Shown here in pieces: positions 9,690 through 18,541 of a stretch of DNA of 64,000 nucleotides. The stretch is from positions 1 through 64,000 of the forward strand of contig JBFKQC010000007.1 of assembly GCA_041627895.1 (NCBI GenBank), read 5' to 3'. Positions within the stretch are counted from its first letter, which is position 1, and each line of letters begins with the position of its first letter. The position numbers were made by a program, and so were the translations under genes. Under the pieces are notes generated by a model that saw only the letters and a program-made list of their open reading frames with translations, was not told the origin of the DNA and searched no databases. The DNA comes from JBFKQC01 sp041627895 (lineage in GTDB: Bacteria > Pseudomonadota > Alphaproteobacteria > Rhodobacterales > Rhodobacteraceae).

Positions 9690-10909
9690 GTCAGTCCAAC
9701 CGCGCCCGCCGCGGACAGCATCGCCAGGACCGCGCGGTTCCGGGCGAAGGCGCCCTCCACGACGATCTCGCCCGCATGGCCCACGAGGCGCAGGCATTCG
9801 ACCGTCATCATGCCGAGGTACAGGCCGAGCGCCGCCGCGCGCCGGCCCGAGCCGGGCGCGGGCTCGTCACCGACCCATTGCGCGGTGCGGCCGCGGAACG
9901 GGCCCGAGCCCCGGTCGATCGCGGGCAGCAGCATCACGCCCGCCTCCAGCACGGCGCCGATATCGGCATCGGTCGGCTCGACAGCGCGCCCCTGCGACAC
10001 CAGCTCGAACTCGCGCCCGCCCATGAAGCGCGCCGACGGCACCGGCTGCCCCATCGCGTCAACGTTGACAAGCGTGTCGCGGCCGGGATCGAGCCGGACC
10101 GGTCTGCCGCCGACCGCCATGACGATCACCCACGTGCCGGTCGACACCACCGAGAACGGCCGCCTGCGGGCCAGAAGGTGCGGATAAAGCGAGGCGTTGG
10201 AATCGTGAATGCCGCCCGCGACGGGCGTGCCGGGGCCAATTCCGGTGGCCCGCGCGATCTGGGGCAGGACCGTCCCGAGCCTCGCGGCACAGGGACGCGG
10301 CGGCGGCAGCAGGTCGCGGATTGCCAGCCGGTCGACGAGCGACGAAAACGTGCCCGCGCCCGGGTTCCACAGATCGGTATGCGCGCCTAGCGAGGTGACG
10401 TCGGTCGCCCGCACCCCGCTCAGCCGGCAGGTCCAGTATTGCGGATTGGTCACGATCGCCGCGGTCCGCTTCCGCAGGTCCGGCTCGGTGCGGAATTGCC
10501 AGAACAGCTGGGCACCGGCATTCAGCCCCGCCGGCAGGCGCGGCGACCCGGTTTCGGCAAAGTCCGGGCGGATCGCATCGTAGTCGGCGGCGAGCGTGTC
10601 GGGTCCTTCGTGCTCGTAATCCAGCACCGGCGCAGCCAGGCTCCCGTCGCGCCGGATCAGCGCCGCGCTGGCGCCGTGTGTCGTGACCGAGATCGCGTCG
10701 ACGCCGTGGGCCGCATGGAACGTACTCAGCCCGTCCAGAATGAAGGCCCAGTGACCCTCGATATCGAAATGCGGATAGGGCGGGCCGGGCAGCACCGTGT
10801 TCGGCCGGGTGACGACCGCGATTTCGCTCTGCGCCGGCAGATCGACCAGCGCCAGCTTGGCGTTGGTCTTGCCGATGTCGATGACGGCGACGTGACGCGG
10901 GCCGCTCAT
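9690..10909 (-). pseudogene. rhaK: FGGY sugar kinase (rhamnulokinase-type), C-terminus lost
   Basis: The start is normal: ATG 10909 overlaps the stop of the upstream ORF, and AVIDIGKTNAKLALVD is the family's first phosphate-binding motif. Kinase homology runs for about 400 residues, including PVAGGIHDSNASLYPH and VEGAFARNRAVLAML. It then ends around 9690-9700 beside a run of nine G (9682-9690), where a further 50-60 residues with the final FGGY segment are expected. The frame does not stop there but runs on through unrelated sequence into the allE region. Position beside transporter and mutarotase pieces of the rhizobial rhaSTPQUK type suggests L-rhamnulokinase. A protein could still be made, but it is truncated and tailed. 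Confidence 0.7.
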
Positions 10910-11289
10910 GGCATGTAAAAGACCGTTTCGAGCGGCACCGCCACCGGCTCGTTGTCGGGCCGGGTCTCCATGATGTCGGCCATGTGCGCCCACCAGCGCT
11001 GCACCGCCGCACCCATCGCGGTGGACGCCAGCGCGATGATCGAGGCGACCGACAGGTCGATTTCCCCGCTGATGATCAGCAGCGCCATGGCAAAGGCGAT
11101 CATCGCCTTTTCGGTAAAGTTGAACGTGGCGTCGGACAGGTTCCAGGCGTTCAGGAAGTAGGGCGAGGCCGGCGAGTTGGCGACGAAGATCGCGGCCGTG
11201 ACGGCCAGCAGCAGCGTCTCCCAGCTTTTCAGCGCGCGGATCGCGGGCGGGGTCAGGCGGTCGGGGATGTGGCGTTCGGCAAGGCTCAT
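10906..11289 (-). pseudogene. In-frame chimera: start of RhaQ permease joined to end of RhaU mutarotase
   Basis: This 127-codon ORF has two unrelated halves. Residues 1 to about 97 (MSLAERHIPDRL through IALASTAMGAAVQ) are the N-terminal membrane segments of a ribose/rhamnose ABC permease of RhaQ type. From about 10996-11001 it switches to WWAHMADIMETRPDNEPV and ends VFYMP, which is the C-terminal end of L-rhamnose mutarotase RhaU. A single deletion removing the rest of rhaQ and the beginning of rhaU, and keeping frame, explains this. The start overlaps the upstream stop (ATGA), as does the downstream kinase start, so the native operon joints survive at both ends. Neither half can be functional alone. 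Confidence 0.75.
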
Positions 11290-12086
11290 GCCGCGTGCTC
11301 CGCGGATTTGAGGATGACCCGGCCTTTCGACCGGTTGGTGCGGGCGTTGAAGGCGACGGCCACGGTGATGGCGCTGCCCGAGATGGCAAGCTGCCAGAAC
11401 GGCGAGATGTTGATCACCGGCAGCACGGTCTTGATCACGCGCAGGAACAGCGCCCCCAGCACCGCGCCGCCGACCGAGCCGGCGCCCCCGGCGATCGAGA
11501 TGCCGCCGATCACGCAGGCCGCCACCACCTCCAGCTCGAAGCCGCCGGCGATATCGACATAGGCGACGGCATAGCGCGCGACCCAGAGATACCAGGTAAG
11601 CCCGGCCAGCGCGCCCGAGATCACGAAGGCCAGGAACTGGGTGCGGCCGACGTCGATGCCGGTATGGACCGCCGCATGCGGGTTGCCGCCCGAGAGGTTG
11701 CCGACGTCCTGATCCAGCGAGGCGGCGCGCAGATCCAGCCGCCCGGTGCAGTCGCGGGCCAGCCGAAATTCCTCGGCGAGCCGCAGAAGGCCGTTCTTCG
11801 AGGTCTTGCGCAGGCTTGGCGGGGTGATGTTCTGAAAGATTGGCAGGCCGATCACCGCGCCCTGCTTGCCGCGATCCTCGGGGACATAGACGATGCCCGC
11901 CTCGACCGCGTCCGCCGGCGAGCGGATCACCGTTTCCGCCCCGTCGATACGGACCCGGCCACGCGAGGGCCGGGTGATGCCGAACAGCGCCTGCATGAAT
12001 TCCGACCGCCCGGCGCCGACCAGTCCGTAGAAGCCCAGGATTCCGCCGCGCCGCAGGCCGAACGAGATGCCGTCGAACTCGGTCGG
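11286..12086 (-). pseudogene. In-frame chimera: RhaT ATPase fragment joined to RhaP permease fragment
   Basis: Read on the minus strand, the segment starts without a proper start codon at about 12086. It encodes the beginning of the second ATPase domain of a sugar ABC transporter (GILGFYGLVGAGRS, a Walker A-like motif of RhaT/RbsA type) up to the signature LSGGN. At about 11682-11690 it continues directly into the middle of a permease (AAVHTGIDVGRTQFLAFVIS) and runs to the permease C terminus and stop. The first ATPase domain, the Walker B half and the permease N terminus are missing. Frame is kept across the joint. The stop overlaps the next ORF start by ATGA, as in an intact rhaP-rhaQ operon. 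Confidence 0.75.
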
Positions 12087-12089
12087 GTG

Positions 12090-12752
12090 GGCGCGCGCCG
12101 GCGGCTGGAGGCGTCGCTCGACGCCATGCTGGCGGAACGGCACGACAAGGCCCACATGCTGGACGCCGTGGAATCGAAGCTGTTCGGCATCGGGGTCGAG
12201 GCCTGCACCGTCGGCAGCCACGAATTCTACCTCGGCTGTTCGATCCGCAACGACACGCTTCTGTGCCTCGACATGGGGCATTTCCATCCGACCGAGAACA
12301 TCGCCGAAAAGCCGTCGTCGGTCGCTCTGTCGGTTCCCGAAATCCTGCTGCACGTTTCGCGCCCGATGCGCTGGGACAGCGATCACGTGATCCTGCTGAA
12401 CGACGACATCCTGCAGATGGCACAGGAACCGGTCTTCGCCGACCTGCTGGGCCGCACCCGTATCGGGCTCGACTTCTTCGACGCCACGATCAGCCGCACC
12501 GCGGCCTGGGTGATCGGCACCCGCAACATGCAGAAGGCGCTGCTGCGGGCGCTGCTGTTGCCGCTGGAAAGGCTGAAAGCGCCTGAGACGGCGCTGGATT
12601 TCACGGCCCGTTTCGTCGTGACCGAAGAGCTCAAGGACCTGCCCTTCGGCGCCGTCTGGGCGGAATTCTGCGACCGGCTGGACGTGCCGGCCGGCCAGGC
12701 GCTGATCGACGGTCTGCAGACCTACCAGGCCTCGGTCGCAGGGCGCGGGTAG
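12090..12752 (+). pseudogene. rhaA: L-rhamnose isomerase, C-terminal half only
   Basis: About 220 codons match the C-terminal half of the E. coli-type L-rhamnose isomerase: LDAVESKLFGIG, CLDMGHFHPTENI with its metal-site residues, HVSRPMRWDSDHVILL and GLDFFDASI-like GLDFFDATISR, ending near the family C terminus. The N-terminal half (about 200 residues) is absent, and homology begins abruptly at about 12090, head to head with the truncated RhaT fragment. A GTG at 12087 gives an open frame, but without the missing half of the barrel an active isomerase is unlikely. The symbol names the ancestral gene. Confidence 0.8.
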
Positions 12753-12905
12753 GGCGGATTCCAGCGCAACCGCGCCACCCGGCCGGGGCCTCGGTGCCCG
12801 GATTTGCGCTTTGCACCCTGCGGCGCCGGCGCGTTTGGTGCAAACCCGCGACTCGTGCTTGAATGGGGCGACCATACTCGCCGTCCATTCGTGGAGACCT
12901 TTGCC

Positions 12906-15371
12906 ATGCCTCGCCTTCTCGCCGCCGTTCTGCTTTCGCTTCTTCCTCTCGCCGGGTTCGCGCAGGACCGGCCCAAGGCGATCCTGGTGCTCGACGGGTC
13001 GGGCTCGATGTGGGGCCAGATCGACGGCGTGAACAAGATCACCATCGCACAGCAGGTTGTGGGCGAACTGCTGCAGGGCCTGCCGGATGAACAGCAGCTT
13101 GGCCTGACCGTCTACGGCCACCGCCGCAAGGGCGACTGCACCGACATCGAGACCATCGTCGCCCCCGGCGCCGGGACCCGCGGGGCCATCGCCGCCGCGG
13201 TCGACGGGATCAAGCCCAAGGGCAAGACGCCGATGACCGACGCGGTGATCGCCGCCGCCGAGGCCCTGCGCTATACCGAGGAACGCGCCACCGTGATCCT
13301 GGTCTCCGACGGGATCGAGACCTGCCAGCCCGACCCCTGCGCCGCCGCGCGCATCCTCGAGGAGACCGGGGTCGACTTCACCGCCCATGTCGTGGGCTTC
13401 GACGTCTCGGGCGACGCCGAGGCGCTGGCCCAGATGCAGTGCCTCGCCGACGAGACGGGCGGCACCTTCCGCACCGCCGACAATGCCGAGGAACTGGCCG
13501 AGGCGCTGACCGTGGTGGCTGCAGAGCCGCCCGCGCCAGTTCCCGTGCCGGTGCGGTTCCGCGGCATCGCCGGACCGGGCGGCCCGGAAATCACCGAAAC
13601 GCTGGTCTGGTCGATCGGCAGCGCCGAGCAGACCCTGGCCGACTACACCTCGGCGCTCACGCTGACCTTCGACCTCCTGCCGGGCGAATACCGGGTCGAG
13701 GCGCTGTGGCCGAGGCACGAGGAATCCGCCGAACTCGTGGCGCAGATCGGCGCCGATACCAGCGTGGTCACGCTGGTCTTCCCGGCCCCGCCGCCGCCGC
13801 CCGTCAAGGTCGACTTCTACGCCACCGACGGCGCCAACGGCCCGCGGATCACCGATCCGCTGGTCTGGACCCTTCACCGCGACGGCGCGCAGATCGGCGA
13901 CCCGCTGACGCAGAACTACTTCAGCCGCGAGATGGAGCGCGGCGAATACCGGGTGACGGTCACCCGCCCCGCCGACGGCGCCGCCGCCGAAGAGGTGTTC
14001 GGCGTCGGCCAGGCCGCCAAGCGCGTCATCCTGGTGCTGCCCGAATACCGCCCGGCGGCCACCATCGACGCGCCCGCCAGCGTGGTCGCCGGCTCGACCT
14101 TCGACGTGCGCTGGACCGGGCCGGACGCAAGGAACGACTACATCGCCGCCGCGCTGCCCGATGCGCGCGCCGGGACCTACGATACCTACACCTACACCCG
14201 CGAGGGCTCGCCGCTGAAGCTGAAGGCCCCGGCAGAGCCCGGGCAGTACGAGCTGCGCTATAACCTCGCCTACGGCAACAAGACGCTGGTCGCGGTAACG
14301 CTGACCGTCACCGCGGTCGGCGCCACGATCGAGGCGCCCGAGACCGCGATCGCCGGCGAGACCATCGACCTGCGCTGGACCGGCCCGGATTACCAGAACG
14401 ACTATATCGCCGTCTCCAACCTGGACGACCGCGACGGCGCCTATGTGAACTACACCTACACCCGCGAGGGTTCGCCCCTGAAGCTGGCGATGCCGGTCGA
14501 CCCCGGCGAGTACGAATTGCGCTACACGATGAACGAGGACAAGGCGGTGCTGGTGCGGGTGCCGATCACGGTGACCGGGCTAACCGCGTCGCTCAAGGCG
14601 CCGGAATCGGTGATCGCGGGCGCCGCCATCGACGTCAGCTGGGTCGGGCCGGATTACCGCAACGACTATGTCTCGGTCAGCGAGCCGGGTTCGCGCGAAG
14701 GCGCCTACGCCACCTATGCCTACACGCGCGAAGGCAATCCCCTGACCGTCGCCGCGCCGCTTGTCCCGGGCACCTACGAGCTGCGTTACGTGCTGAACCA
14801 GGACAAGAAGACCGCCGCCAGCCGGGTGATCGAGGTCCTGCCGGTCAGCGCGGCGCTCGAGGCGCCGGACCAAGCCGTCGCCGGCGCGACGGTGCAGGTG
14901 AACTGGAAGGGGCCGGATTATCGCAACGACTACGTCTCGGTCGCCGAACCCGACGCCAACCCGGCGGCCTACGTCAACTATGCCTACACGCGCGAGGGGG
15001 CGCCGCTTGGCCTGCAGATGCCGGCGACGCCGGGCAGCTACGAGTTGCGCTATGTCGCCAACGGCCAGCCGCGCAGCGTGATCGCGACGCGCAGGATCAC
15101 CGTTTCGCCGGTCAGCGCCGAACTGAAGGGCCCGCCCGAGGCGAAGATCGGCCAGACCATCTCGGTCAGCTGGCAGGGCCCGGACTACCGCAACGACTAC
15201 ATCGCGATTTCCAAGCCCGGCGACAACGGCCACGTCAGCTATACCTACACCCGCCAGGGCTCGCCGCTGACGATCGAGGCACCCGAGGCGCCCGGCACCT
15301 ACGAGTTGCGCTATGTCATGAACCAGGACCGCACGGTGATCGCCACCCAGCCGCTGGTGATCAGCGAATAG
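12906..15371 (+). CDS. Secreted von Willebrand factor A protein with five C-terminal repeats
   Basis: This 821-residue protein has a signal peptide (residues 1-19, ending GFAQ). A vWA domain follows (about 22-200) with metal-site motif DGSGSM at residues 30-35 and the later VSDGIETC segment. Two related beta modules come next (about 215-385, each with a LVW core and a GEYRV strand). Then come five tandem repeats of 88-89 residues (nucleotides 14058 to the end), each with a GPDYRNDY-type motif, a YTYTREGSPL-type motif and a GxYELRY strand. GGAGA precedes ATG 12906. It is probably exported and binds another protein or a metal. Similar vWA proteins occur in Rhodobacterales, but I know of no defined function. 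Confidence 0.8.
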   Translation: MPRLLAAVLLSLLPLAGFAQDRPKAILVLDGSGSMWGQIDGVNKITIAQQVVGELLQGLPDEQQLGLTVYGHRRKGDCTDIETIVAPGAGTRGAIAAAVDGIKPKGKTPMTDAVIAAAEALRYTEERATVILVSDGIETCQPDPCAAARILEETGVDFTAHVVGFDVSGDAEALAQMQCLADETGGTFRTADNAEELAEALTVVAAEPPAPVPVPVRFRGIAGPGGPEITETLVWSIGSAEQTLADYTSALTLTFDLLPGEYRVEALWPRHEESAELVAQIGADTSVVTLVFPAPPPPPVKVDFYATDGANGPRITDPLVWTLHRDGAQIGDPLTQNYFSREMERGEYRVTVTRPADGAAAEEVFGVGQAAKRVILVLPEYRPAATIDAPASVVAGSTFDVRWTGPDARNDYIAAALPDARAGTYDTYTYTREGSPLKLKAPAEPGQYELRYNLAYGNKTLVAVTLTVTAVGATIEAPETAIAGETIDLRWTGPDYQNDYIAVSNLDDRDGAYVNYTYTREGSPLKLAMPVDPGEYELRYTMNEDKAVLVRVPITVTGLTASLKAPESVIAGAAIDVSWVGPDYRNDYVSVSEPGSREGAYATYAYTREGNPLTVAAPLVPGTYELRYVLNQDKKTAASRVIEVLPVSAALEAPDQAVAGATVQVNWKGPDYRNDYVSVAEPDANPAAYVNYAYTREGAPLGLQMPATPGSYELRYVANGQPRSVIATRRITVSPVSAELKGPPEAKIGQTISVSWQGPDYRNDYIAISKPGDNGHVSYTYTRQGSPLTIEAPEAPGTYELRYVMNQDRTVIATQPLVISE
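14058..15368 (+). repeat. Five tandem 264-267 bp coding repeats in the vWA protein
   Basis: Units begin at about 14058, 14322, 14586, 14850 and 15117, giving periods of 264, 264, 264 and 267 bp (88, 88, 88 and 89 codons). The first unit diverges most (GPDARNDY); units 2-5 share GPDYRNDY or GPDYQNDY. The strict in-frame period and divergent DNA indicate an old domain array kept by selection, not a recent duplication. Confidence 0.9.
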
Positions 15372-15480
15372 CCCCGCGCGGACGATCGCCGTTCCGGCAA
15401 CTGACGCAGCGAATGTCTTTGCCGCGGCGGCGCAAGCGTGCACCATGGCGCCGTGATCACATGACGACGGGCGCCATTCG

Positions 15481-16968
15481 ATGAAGTCCCTTTTCAGACG
15501 GACATTGCTGTTCGCCGTCGGCGCGTTCGCCGGCGGCTGGGCGGCACGCCGCTATGGCGCCGCACTGCCCAGCCGCGACGGCACACGCCCGATCGGCGGC
15601 CCCGGCGGCGAGTCCACGCTGAACGACGCCAGCGGGCTCAGCGAGACGCCCATCTTCCGCCATGTCGTGCTGCGCGACGACCCGGGTGAGGCGCTGGTCG
15701 CCGCGATCCGCGCCGAGATCGCCGCGGCGCGCGCCGCCGGCCGGCCGGTGAACGTGGGCGCGGCGCGGCATTCCATGGGCGGCCAGGCGATCCCGCGGGA
15801 CGGGCACGCGCTGAGCCTCGACAACGGCTGGATCGTGCCGGACACCGCCAATGCGCGGATGCGGGTCCATGCCGGCGCGCGCTGGAGCCAGGTGATCGCC
15901 GCGCTCGACCCGCTGGGCTTTGGCCCCCGCGTGATGCAGTCGAACCACGATTTCGGCGTCGCGGCGACGTTCTGCGTCAACGCCCATGGCTGGCCGGTGC
16001 GCGAGGGGCCGATGGGCGCGACGGTGCGCGGCTTTGACATGGTGCTGCCCGGCGGCGACCTGGTTCGCTGTTCGCGCACCGAGAATGCCGGGCTGTTCGG
16101 CATGTCGATGGGCGGCTACGGCCTGACCGGCGCGATCACCGCGATGGAGATCGACATCGCGCCGAACCTGCGGCTGGAGCCGCGGTTCGAAGAGATGCCG
16201 GCCGCGGATTTCGCGGCCCGCTTCATGGCGGCGGTGGATGATCCGGACGTGAACATGGCCTATGGCCGGCTGAACGTCGACCGCGCCCGTTTCTTCGAAT
16301 CCGCGCTGCTGGTCACCTACCGCCCCGCCACCGACCAGTCCGGCCTGCCGCCCGCGCGAGGCTCGACCACGCTCAGCCGGCTTGCCCGCCATGTCTACCG
16401 CGCGCAGCTTGGCCGCGAGCCCGTCAAGCGGTTCCGCTGGTGGACCGAGACCGACCTGGGGCCGAGATTCGCCAGGGGCCCGGTGACGCGGAACAGCTTG
16501 ATCAACGAACCCGTCCTGACGCTCGACGACCGCGACCCGACGCGGACCGATATCCTGCACGAATACTTCGTCGCGCCCGAACGGTTCGGCGACTTTCTGG
16601 ACGTGTGCCGCCGGGTGATCCCCGCGTCCTACCAGGAGTTTTTGAACGTCACCCTGCGCTTCGTCGACACCGATGCCGAAAGCTGGCTGTCCTACGCGCC
16701 GGTGCCCCGGATCGCCGCGGTGATGTCGTTCAGCCAGGAGATGACCGCGCGGGCCGAGGCCGACATGGCGCGGATGACGCGCGACCTGATCGACGGCATC
16801 GCCGGCATCGGCGGCGCCTATTACCTGCCCTACCGGCCCCATGCCCAGCTGGACCAGTTTGCCCGCGCCTACCCGCGCGCCGCCGAATTCGCGGCGGCCA
16901 AGCGACGGCTCGACCCTGCGGGCATCTTCCGCAACAATCTCTGGGACCGCTACCTGGAGCCGCTATGA
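15481..16968 (+). CDS. FAD-linked oxidase, gulono-/arabinono-lactone oxidase type
   Basis: This 495-residue protein has an N-terminal hydrophobic segment with an RR pair (MKSLFRRTLLFAVGAFAGG), suggesting export or membrane anchoring. A PCMH-type FAD domain follows: NVGAARHSMGGQ, then CVNAHGW and GMSMGGYGLTG. The C terminus ends PAGIFRNNLWDRYL, typical of aldonolactone oxidase-like enzymes. The substrate is unknown; sugar lactones or sugar alcohols are plausible for the family. Its stop overlaps the next start by ATGA, so it heads a translationally coupled three-gene unit. Confidence 0.78.
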   Translation: MKSLFRRTLLFAVGAFAGGWAARRYGAALPSRDGTRPIGGPGGESTLNDASGLSETPIFRHVVLRDDPGEALVAAIRAEIAAARAAGRPVNVGAARHSMGGQAIPRDGHALSLDNGWIVPDTANARMRVHAGARWSQVIAALDPLGFGPRVMQSNHDFGVAATFCVNAHGWPVREGPMGATVRGFDMVLPGGDLVRCSRTENAGLFGMSMGGYGLTGAITAMEIDIAPNLRLEPRFEEMPAADFAARFMAAVDDPDVNMAYGRLNVDRARFFESALLVTYRPATDQSGLPPARGSTTLSRLARHVYRAQLGREPVKRFRWWTETDLGPRFARGPVTRNSLINEPVLTLDDRDPTRTDILHEYFVAPERFGDFLDVCRRVIPASYQEFLNVTLRFVDTDAESWLSYAPVPRIAAVMSFSQEMTARAEADMARMTRDLIDGIAGIGGAYYLPYRPHAQLDQFARAYPRAAEFAAAKRRLDPAGIFRNNLWDRYLEPL

Positions 16969-17372
16969 GCACGACCCGCAAGATCGCTTTGGGCTATTTC
17001 GTCGTGCTGATCGGCGCGGCGTCGCTGAACTACGTGCCCGGCCTGACCGACGACCAGGGCCTCGCCTTCGGCATCTTCGCGCTGGATCTCTTCGACGACG
17101 CGCTGCACGTGGCCTCGGCGCTCTGGGCGCTGGCGGCGGCGCTAACCGGGCAACGGGCCGCGAAGATCTTCCTGGTGCTGTTCGGCGCGCTCTATCTCGG
17201 CGACGGGGTGTTCGGCTTCTTCACCGGCTACGGCTATCTCGACGCCGGTATCTTCAAGCATCCGTCCGAGGGCGTCTCGTTCACGCTGTTCCGGATGCTG
17301 GCCAACCTGCCGCATGTCGCGCTCGGCGGCTTCGCGCTCTGGGCCGGGCTTTCGCTGGACCGCGCGCGATGA
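16965..17372 (+). CDS. Small integral membrane protein
   Basis: This 135-residue protein has about four hydrophobic stretches (near residues 8-25, 45-65, 68-85 and 110-128). I recognise no family with confidence; it looks like the DUF4383-type membrane proteins. Start and stop both overlap neighbours by four bases (ATGA), which ties it to the FAD oxidase upstream and the anchored protein downstream. It may serve as a membrane partner of the oxidase, but that is inference. Confidence 0.75.
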   Translation: MSTTRKIALGYFVVLIGAASLNYVPGLTDDQGLAFGIFALDLFDDALHVASALWALAAALTGQRAAKIFLVLFGALYLGDGVFGFFTGYGYLDAGIFKHPSEGVSFTLFRMLANLPHVALGGFALWAGLSLDRAR

Positions 17373-18421
17373 GGTGGCTCAGGCGCTGGGCGTTCCGGCT
17401 GGCGGCGGTGCTGCTGCTGGCGGTGATCGGCCTTCTGGCACCGGTGGCCTATGTCGAAACCGCCTGCCGCCCCGGGCCCGCGGCGGCGCCATATGCCGCG
17501 ATCCTCGCGCCTGAACACCAACGCGCCGAAGGCCGCACTCTGATGACCTATCCCGAATGGCACATCGTCCATGCCTATGACGACTACGCCCGGGTGATCC
17601 GGGGCGGCGACCCGCACGACTATGCCTATCTGCGCGCGGTCACCGGGTTCTGGTCGTCGCTCTGCGCGCTGTCGCGCGCCTCGGGCGCGCATGGCGGTTT
17701 CGACGGCGAGACCAAGCAGACGATCTACACGATCGGCGTCAGCTTTACCGTCGAGCTTCTGGCCAAGGCCGCCTACGAGGAAACCCTCGGCCGGATCGCG
17801 ACGTTGCTGCGCGGCGAGGATCGTGCGCCGCTCGACGATCTTTCCGCCGCGCAGGCCGCCGACTACGCCGCTTTCCTGCAGCAGGTGCCCTGGTACAAGT
17901 GGGATTTCACCGCCGCGGCCGCCGCGCTGTCGCAGAACGCCGGCGAGAGCATCCGCGACCGCGAGCGCGCGCTCGCGGTCGGCCTCGAATACCGGGCCAA
18001 GGCCGCCTATGCCCGGCTGATCGACCGTGCGGTCGCGGGGATCGGGGCAGATGCGCTGACGCTGCGCATGGTGGTCAGGGGCCTGCCGCCGACGATGCTG
18101 GACGAGATCGAGAACGTCGAGGTCATCGCCGCGAACGACACCATGGTCGAGATCGAGACGCCGCGCTATCGCCGGCTGACCCGGCTTCTGGACAGGCTGG
18201 CCGGCCTTGGCGCCGATTTCGTCGAGATCGCGGGCAACGACGACATCCTGTTCACCGCGATCTCCGCCGAGCCCGCGGCCGACGGCGCGGTCTTCAGCTT
18301 TGCGCGCCAGGGCTACGGCGACACGCGCCACCTGATCCTGGTGAAGGTGTCCGCCCTCGCCGACCGGCTGCGGGCAATGCAGTCCGGGCCGCTGACGCTG
18401 GAACACGTGCACGACTACTAA
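17369..18421 (+). CDS. Membrane-anchored hypothetical protein
   Basis: This 350-residue protein has a basic N terminus and one signal-anchor helix (residues 8-28, RLAAVLLLAVIGLLAPVAY). The remainder is a hydrophilic, mixed helical domain rich in Ala, Tyr and acidic residues (for example TYPEWHIVHAYDDYARVI). I do not recognise a domain or catalytic motif. It is the third gene of the coupled unit starting at 15481, so it probably acts with the flavin oxidase in the envelope. Confidence 0.72.
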   Translation: MRWLRRWAFRLAAVLLLAVIGLLAPVAYVETACRPGPAAAPYAAILAPEHQRAEGRTLMTYPEWHIVHAYDDYARVIRGGDPHDYAYLRAVTGFWSSLCALSRASGAHGGFDGETKQTIYTIGVSFTVELLAKAAYEETLGRIATLLRGEDRAPLDDLSAAQAADYAAFLQQVPWYKWDFTAAAAALSQNAGESIRDRERALAVGLEYRAKAAYARLIDRAVAGIGADALTLRMVVRGLPPTMLDEIENVEVIAANDTMVEIETPRYRRLTRLLDRLAGLGADFVEIAGNDDILFTAISAEPAADGAVFSFARQGYGDTRHLILVKVSALADRLRAMQSGPLTLEHVHDY

Positions 18422-18422
18422 A

Positions 18423-18462
18423 GCGATGTCCAGCAAAGCCGATCCGGCGAAGCGTCGCGAGA
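18423..18462 (+). repeat. 40-bp dispersed element, copy 1
   Basis: This stretch, immediately after the stop of the anchored protein, matches 28970-29009 at about 34 of 40 positions, sharing gccgatccggcgaagcgt. Both copies lie just past the stop of a plus-strand membrane-protein gene. No ORF or tight hairpin explains it. Confidence 0.55.
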
Positions 18463-18541
18463 TTGCTTTGGTCGAGCCGCGTTGGTCCGGCGCATCAGCG
18501 TCGAGACGCAGCCCGGGTTCGTGCCCGCGGATCGAGGCCCG

